Shown here in pieces: positions 57,336 to 64,000 of a stretch of 64,000 nucleotides of DNA. Origin of the DNA: Marisa cornuarietis (Eukaryota > Mollusca > Gastropoda > Architaenioglossa > Ampullariidae); assembly GCA_004794655.1 (NCBI GenBank), contig SMMW01000555.1, positions 1,488,001-1,552,000 of the forward strand, written 5' to 3'. Position numbers and translations under genes: made by a program. Each line of letters starts with the position of its first letter. The stretch's first letter is position 1. Under the pieces are notes generated by a model. The model was not told the DNA's origin. It saw only the letters and a program-made list of their open reading frames with translations, and did not search any database.

Positions 57336-58662
57336 ATGGGTTTGTTTATTTCAAAACTCGGTTTATTTCTTTCAAAACTCATTCTGTGGAAAAGAGAGGA
57401 CGGTAAAATCAGAGAAAGTGAACTAATTCCCAATGATTTAGACGCTGGTTCTTACACAAACAACAAGGTTGTTGGGTCAGCACAAAATCACGACGCGGAT
57501 GGAAAAAGATATGATACAGGACACATATTAGAAAACTCCGAATCGATGACAGATGAGGAAAAAGATAACAGTAGTGTGGATAGGCGTTCGAGTACAAGCT
57601 CAGAACCTGACGATGAAAAAGACAAGGAACTAACATGTACATCACAACCAGTGACAGATAAGAACCCATTGAGTACTAGCAAACCAGTGACAGACAAAAA
57701 ACTCACATGCACACCACAACCAGTGACAGACAAGGAACTACCATGTACATCACGACCAATGACAGACAAGGAACTAACATGTACATCACAACCAGTGACA
57801 GACAAGGACCCACCAAGTACACCCGAACCAGTGACAATCAAGAAACTACCATGTTTACCCGAGCCAGTGATAGACAAGGAAACAACAGATATGTCTGAAT
57901 CATCACACCTGTCAGGACGAGTTGCAGATCTAGAACAATCAGGTATGTTAAAACAAACTCCAAATATTGGGTGGTCGTGGAGTGGATCCTTGGATTCTGT
58001 CTCTGAAAGTGTGTGTGCGTGCGTGCGTGTGTGTGTTTGTTTGTGTGGACACCATGTTGACAGGCATGATTACTTCGGCTGGTTGTGTAGAGTCGATCTT
58101 TGTGTGGCAGTAATACGGATAAACACTGAGAGGTAAGCAGCTACAGTCTAATAGTGACGCCACTGAAATATCTTACAGTGTTATCCAGCACACTTATCAA
58201 GGAGCGAGACCTGACTGACGGGACACAGGTGTCATCCAGTACACCTATCAAGGAGCGAGACCAGATGGATGAGACACAGCCGTTGGAGACTAAAGACGCA
58301 GGGAATGTCACCGACGAATCCGGTCTCGGTATGACAAGAACTGCAGTCAGTGAGCATGTCGAGTTCGAGATTGTTGAATAGTAGTTGATAGACACTTGGA
58401 TATGCATTTAAATTGTTAATATATAGTCCCATGATGACCTTAAGACTGTGGCTGCAGATATGACACATCCCCCTAATCATTAATAACTTTAAGGCTAAAT
58501 TTTAAAGCAAGAGGACCAATAGATCCTTGACAAAACTAAACGTTTGTCACAAATAAGTCAACAACCATTTCGTATTTTTATTTATGCGACAGGTACACCA
58601 GACTGCAAGGGGAATATTACTGAAACAAGTCCATTCGAAGACCAACGCAAGATAGAAGGTGA

Positions 58663-58719
<57 letters not shown>

Positions 58720-59474
58720 GTGAGAGAGAGAGAGAGACATGTGTGTGTACATACGTCTCTGTGACTTTAAAGCTTGCCCTCTTCACACACGTACATACAC
58801 ACACGTACACTTTTACATGCGTTAATATATGCATACCATTCTTATTTCATAATACATTTGAATTATATGATCACAACGTGTATTTATTTCTGGTTCATCT
58901 GGTAATGAACAATTTTCTGAACGTTCATTGTTCGTAAATGTACATGCATACATCCTATCATATTGTGCGTCCGTATCATCGTTTTTGTGTGTTTTTGAAA
59001 ATATATATAGAAGGGACATATTAAAGACACATTCCACTATCTTGTGATAATTCAGACAGTTTTGCAAACGTAAGACTAAATGCTGACTGTTGCAGAGTTT
59101 CAGCTGCACAGACGAAACACATCTCTCTACTATGTCAAGGACAATGAAGATATTCTTAAAAAATGGCAGAAGCTCGAGAATGGTCAAGGTAAGCCATTCA
59201 GTAGTAACTTGACTTGCGACCTTAAGTCTTGTATATTAAATATACGGTGCGCTTAGTAGTGATGGACACGTTGACTTTACTCAACTACATGTGTGGATTT
59301 ACCCGTACTTCCTTGACAATCATAGGAGTATGTACTCAAGCAGCATACGTGTATTTACGTGTATCAGTATACGTGTACTTGATATAAGCACTCGCCGTAA
59401 ACATTTAGGAGGATCCTTTACAACACTATGGCTTGAATGACTGGAAAATTGAAATCATTTTTTTTGGTTTGTAT

Positions 59475-59510
<36 letters not shown>

Positions 59511-60816
59511 GTGTGAATGTTTTCGTGTATGACTATGTGTCGTTTTCTTAAGTTAACAAGCATTTGTTGTTAAAGAACTCACCGTTTTGTTAATGGGACA
59601 TAAAGGTATGCACTTGAACGTTCTGATTAAGTAACAGCTGTCAGTTCAAGTTACAATCAAGTGTAAAACATTCCTCAGAATATCAGATGCAACAACTAGA
59701 ATTTCTTCAAAACCAACTCGCAGATATTATCAGCTCCAAACAACTCCAGCATGACCTTCAACAAGAAGGTCAGTGTGTGTGACAATCACAAATAATAGCA
59801 GGAAGACAAAGAGAGAGAGAGAGAGTGTGTGTGTGTGTATATGTGTGTGTATGTGTGTATGTGTGTGTGTGTTTGTATGAAAAGATATGTTCCCTTTTAT
59901 TACGCATGCATATGCTAATATCTGAGCATTTGTCCAGCCTTTGTCTTGGTGTCTTATATGTAATAAAAGTTTATTATATAGTTTTTCACAAGACCATCAA
60001 CGGCATAAACTCTGGTCGCGAAAGCAAAGACTTTACTGCGCGCCTCGGTAGTGTAGCTTCTCATCTTAGGAAGACAAATTAATGTTAATGTAGATGTGGT
60101 ATAGTAGCCTCGCCATTGCGTGAAATCTTCCACAAGTCACCAAGTTCTCCTTCGAAGTGAAGATGAAAGTTACAATGATGTTTGTATGGAAGCTTAATTA
60201 AAACACTTTGGTGCAAGGGCCTAATTTTATCCACATAACTCTTGTAAGAGCATCACGCTAACGGTCACTACAAGTGTGTACTGATAGTTGTGTGTGCTTT
60301 GAATTTCTGTGATGTCAAGCAGAACAACATAGACTGCTCCAGAAACAACTTGAGGACAAGGATACTTTAATAAAGCAGCTCGAAAAAGAATTTCAGGAAA
60401 CGCAAGGTAGATGACTGAATAAAACCAAAACGTGTGCACACAAAATCATATGTAAAATTAATTTACATGGAAACATCTTGTTTAATTAAAAATCTGCATT
60501 TACTCCACGAGAAAAGCATGTGTGTAAACATGTGAATGTGTACCTGAGTATGTTTATGTGTAGATGTGTGTATGTTTACACGTGTGTATATATAAATATA
60601 TTTGTAACGTATGTTTTGTTTCTAGGGCGCCTAGCTGACCAACACACACTGTTTCAGCAGCAACTTGAGACTAAAGAAAATACTGTTAAAGAGCTGGAGC
60701 AAACTGTCAGACAACTGGAGCAAACTGTTCAAAAGTCCCAAGGTAGGTAGATGAAATGAGACACAAGGTAAATGAGTGAAATGACTCACGAGGGAGAGTA
60801 TAGAAATAATAAAAGA

Positions 60817-60872
<56 letters not shown>

Positions 60873-61213
60873 GGAGGAGGAGGAGGAGGAGGAGGAGGAG
60901 GAGGAGGAACACATGGTAAAAGAAATATCAAGGAAACTCCGAGTGTCTGCATGTGCACGTGTTTGCTTGGGTGTCCCCCCGGAAATAATGAGCTATGAGG
61001 CCACAGCTGTGGAATTGATTTATGGTACAAACGCCTAGTAAACATCGAGCGCCCTGACTTTACATTAAGGTGTGCACTATTTTTCAGACAATCTGGCACA
61101 TAAAGACACATTACTGCAACAACAACTCGCGGAGAAGAACAGCGCCATTGAAACACTCCAGCAAAAACAAGGTTAGTGTGTCACAACCACAAATACCAGC
61201 TGGGACACAGTCA

Positions 61214-61284
<71 letters not shown>

Positions 61285-63258
61285 TAACATTGGCATTAAA
61301 ATGTCACGCAGACCTGTTCACTATTGTGTGCGGCCGCTTGTATCAAAAGAAAGGATTCACTTACTTAGGTTACTAAAGTAAATGAAAACCCGTGTGGGAA
61401 GTCAGTCCAGTCCACTCTAGCTACAGTCATGTAAATCATGATGGGTTTTACAAATATATATATATATAAACACACACATATATATATATGCTGATTTTAC
61501 TTTATGGATTTACTAAAGTGATTTTCTGTGCATTAAACTTAAGGTTTGAAGATTAAAATAGCTCATTCAAATCGGGTCTGTATCGAGTTACAGACCAGCC
61601 GGATACACGCTGGAGCGGGTCTGTATCCACTTACAGACACATATTTGCTAATTTTATACACGCATGAAATGCGTTGTTTCGGAAAAAAATTAAAGCAGAC
61701 GATAGTTCATTCATTTTTCTATCGAGTGATCTTCTTTTCATGATGAAGTTTGCACCTTTCACAGACATTTTTTGCGTTTTCCCACGGTACCCCTCTTTGT
61801 TTAGAAAATGGCTACCCGGGGTAGAAAGTTCGACCGGCAGCTTTGAAAATTTATATTTATTAACCTACAGTAAAGACAACCATCAGTAATACACCGTTTT
61901 AAAGAGCATTTTTTAAACATTTACTTGGTGTAAATTTTAAGATACAGAGGTTTTGTCTTCGAGGACTAAATTCAAATGAAAGATGACGACCGTACACGTG
62001 TTAGGACTCAGTTTCAGAAATTAACAAAAAAATTATTTACACAATATATACAGACATAAAGTACCAAATAAACATATTTTTTATTAGAGTATACATTAAA
62101 ATGTTAAAATTACTTACTAATTTCTTCTCCTTTGCTGTTGTTGAAGTAAAAATCCATGTCAAAGTGACACACAACAACGTGCTTCATTTCTCAATATGGC
62201 GATCGACGGTAAAACTCTTTGTTCACCACTGAATCTTTTCACTTCCTGCCCTTTCAAGGGAGGCAAGCATGGTGGACGAATGCCCAACGGTTGTAGTAGT
62301 TTCCTCCCTTATGTTATATTCATTTATTCTTATGAAAGCGACTGGAAACTTTTTCTACTTAGTCATTATCATGGCATTTTCTGTTGGGAATACTATAAAA
62401 GTGTGTTTTTATGCAAACACAAGGTAAAGCTGTTTCTTTTCTACACATTGTGATCTATCATTATCAATTTAAATTATTCTTCTACCTCTTTTAGTTATTT
62501 TTAAATGATTTTTTGAAAAGTGGGGACAATCGTGCGAGACAGAGACACTACAGTGGTCCAGCAGCCCGGATTTGAAAGCTGCTGACAAAATCGGGTGACT
62601 CCTTTAAATGCAATAAGCACAATAATGTGCGCGCGCCCGCGCGCGCGTGTGTGTGTGTGTGTGTGTTTATAACTTCTATAACATCACGCAGAAGAAGACA
62701 GGCTGCTCTGTCAGCAACTCGAAGAAATGAAAAGTGCCGTGTGTCGTCTTGAACGGAACTGTCATGATGCACAAGGTAAATGGCTCAAGCAAGTGTGTAG
62801 CAATTATTCGTAATAACCGCGTAGTGAAATAAACTTAGATGTGTGAATTAGAAATGTGTTGTGCAACTGGCCCCTGGCCTTGAAAAATTAATTATTTAAA
62901 AGAGTTTTAGTTTGTAACTACGCACAGTTTTTCTGCAAAACGTATAGATTATAAATAGATTCAAGGCCCGAGAGATGTTGTTCAGGTGGCCTTTAGAGTC
63001 TCTCAATGACCTCGCTTCAACAAAGAAGAAGACCAAGTCCTCTCATAAAATTCATTTCCATGCACTCACTTTTCTGTTTCGTGTTCCCTTTCCGTTTGGA
63101 TTTTGAAAGCAAAATTGTGTCAATTGATGGTGGCGAAGACTGTCCATGCAATATGGATCATTTAAACTTGAATTGATGCTTCGTTTCTCTTGCAGAGGCC
63201 GTCTCTAAGCTTCAGAGCGAGAAAGAACAGACTGAACAGTACTTAAAATGGATAGAGG
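57336..63258 (+). CDS. Coiled-coil gene 3 (plus strand), ten exons visible, incomplete at 3' end
   Basis: Exons 57336-57942, 58179-58328, 58593-58658, 59096-59188, 59679-59768, 60320-60406, 60626-60742, 61088-61171, 62692-62775, 63196-63258. All are GT-AG and phase 1, with no stop at any junction. The gene continues past the window end. N-terminus MGLFISKLGLFLSKL fits the N-myristoylation pattern M-G-x-x-x-S-K. Exon 1 then holds 12-residue repeats ('QPVTDKELTCTS'-like, about residues 105-185). Later exons are Gln/Glu/Leu-rich coiled coil ('LLQKQLEDKDTLIKQLEKE', 'QQLAEKNSAIETLQQKQ'). The P-x-T-D repeats recall exon 1 of coiled-coil gene 2, and the exon architecture is the same, so the two are probably paralogues. 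Function not recognised; membrane attachment is inferred only from the N-terminus. Confidence 0.75.
58664..58717. repeat. (TG)n microsatellite
   Basis: Starts six bases after the donor of exon 58593-58658 of coiled-coil gene 3. Confidence 0.9.
60817..60908. repeat. (GAT)n(GAG)n microsatellite
   Basis: Compound trinucleotide tract in the 345-bp intron after exon 60626-60742. Apparent poly-Asp/poly-Glu or poly-His frames are artefacts. Confidence 0.92.
61216..61281. repeat. (TG)n microsatellite
   Basis: TG tract in the intron following exon 61088-61171. Confidence 0.92.
61568..62571 (-). repeat. 1-kb interspersed repeat, copy 2 (inverted partner 28736-29745)
   Basis: Reverse complement of copy 1. 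It retains the paired short palindromic blocks near one end ('gggtctgtatccacttacagac', 'gggtctgtatcgagttacagac', each under 25 bp) and 'gtggggacaatcgtgcgaga' at the other. It lies in the large intron of coiled-coil gene 3 between 61171 and 62692. Confidence 0.75.
62848..62874. mobile_element. Solo end of the MITE-like family
   Basis: 'ttagaaatgtgttgtgcaac' continuing 'tggcccc' equals one terminal inverted repeat of the elements at 8608 and 19393; the rest of the element is absent. Confidence 0.6.
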
Positions 63259-64000
63259 GTACACAACGTTTTGAATTAAGTTCTATGCATTAACTTTAAA
63301 AACTTTATCTTCATTTTTCAAGATCATTTAAACAATCATTTACCTTTTTATGATGAAACTTTTTAATGATAAAAATCACCTTCATAGGAAGGTCTTTCTC
63401 GTTTAGATTTTCCTACTTAATGTCGCTTCTAGTACAACTTATATCACCATAAGTGATGGACATTAAATGTAGATTACATTGTACGTGATATGCTAGTACA
63501 CGTGTCAGCTTTAGGTCGGTGAAAGAGAGATTCTGTACAATTATAGCATGTAAATCATCTTTACCACCGGCTCCTGCTCGAGCTTCTGTTTGCATGTCAG
63601 AGTTTGAGGCGGAAACAAGAGCTTAGTTTGCCACCACACATGTGCTTGTATAGTGGGTGGAAAATTGTCTTTTTATCTGAAGCAATAACCGAGTGTCAGG
63701 GCCGTGTGTACCGCGACATGAAAATGAAAGTAGACACTGTACATAGGTCGTAGTTTCCTCCTCTTGTGATTGTGTCTTTAAATTGTATGACAAAAAGTAC
63801 ATGGGCGAGAGAGAGAGAGAGAGAGAGGAAGAGAGGAAGACAGAAAGAGAGAGCAGGGAGAAAGACAGGAGAAGAGAGCGAGCAGACAGAACAAGTGAAA
63901 GTGAATGAGATGCGACTGTGTGGATTCTCTGTGACACTAACCTGATGTATGTTATATTTTTTTTAAATCAGTCTACCATGTCTAGGGCGAATAGGTGCTT
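63259..64000. other. Intron of coiled-coil gene 3, window end
   Basis: No further exon could be placed with confidence. (GA)n-rich stretch at about 63805-63865. Confidence 0.4.

Noticed and set aside
60772..61038. Acidic D/E-run protein
   Set aside because: Frame over an intronic (GAT)n(GAG)n microsatellite.

Overview
This window is eukaryotic. Its genes are split into short exons by GT-AG introns, it has no operons or prokaryotic signals, and it is rich in (TG)n/(CA)n microsatellites, LINE and SINE debris and AT-rich intergenic DNA. The small secreted Cys-rich proteins resembling the short-chain collagen C4 C-terminal domain, together with the repeat spectrum, suggest an invertebrate, probably a mollusc (gastropod-like). 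That assignment is inference.

Layout. 1-6.7 kb holds duplicated debris (including dead copies of exons from the gene at 23-28 kb), a SINE with target-site duplications, and a nearly complete but broken CR1/L2-type LINE. 8.1-18.4 kb holds two tandem minus-strand paralogues, each of three exons (signal peptide, linker, Cys-rich domain) and each predicted at 196 aa, with TATA boxes at the same distance from the start codon. A decayed third copy follows at 19.7-20.0 kb. The large first intron of the distal gene carries two RTE-like LINE fragments. 20.7-22.4 kb holds two more LINE 3' fragments.

23.2-63.3 kb is the most unusual part: three predicted coiled-coil genes built from very short exons. 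One lies on the minus strand (28544 to 23254, ten coding exons). One lies divergently on the plus strand (33214 to 48078, 24 coding exons, about 1486 aa). One lies further on the plus strand (57336 onward, at least ten exons, running off the window). Every internal coding exon I could place is phase 1-1. In the 33-48 kb gene, 19 of 22 internal exons are exact multiples of 21 nt, i.e. whole heptads. Exons 8-18 are reiterations of a three-exon module (105 + 54/63 + 63 nt). The giant first exon contains a 21-bp in-frame repeat that adds heptads at the DNA level. Dead and recently duplicated exons lie beside live ones, so the gene appears to be growing by duplication.

I do not recognise the family of these coiled-coil proteins and assign no function. 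Exon boundaries were placed by eye from splice signals, phase and coiled-coil character, and need transcript support. The rest of the window is intergenic or intronic: minisatellites (40-bp and 24-bp), a pair of inverted 1-kb repeats, a MITE-like family, and LINE tails ending in (ATT)n.
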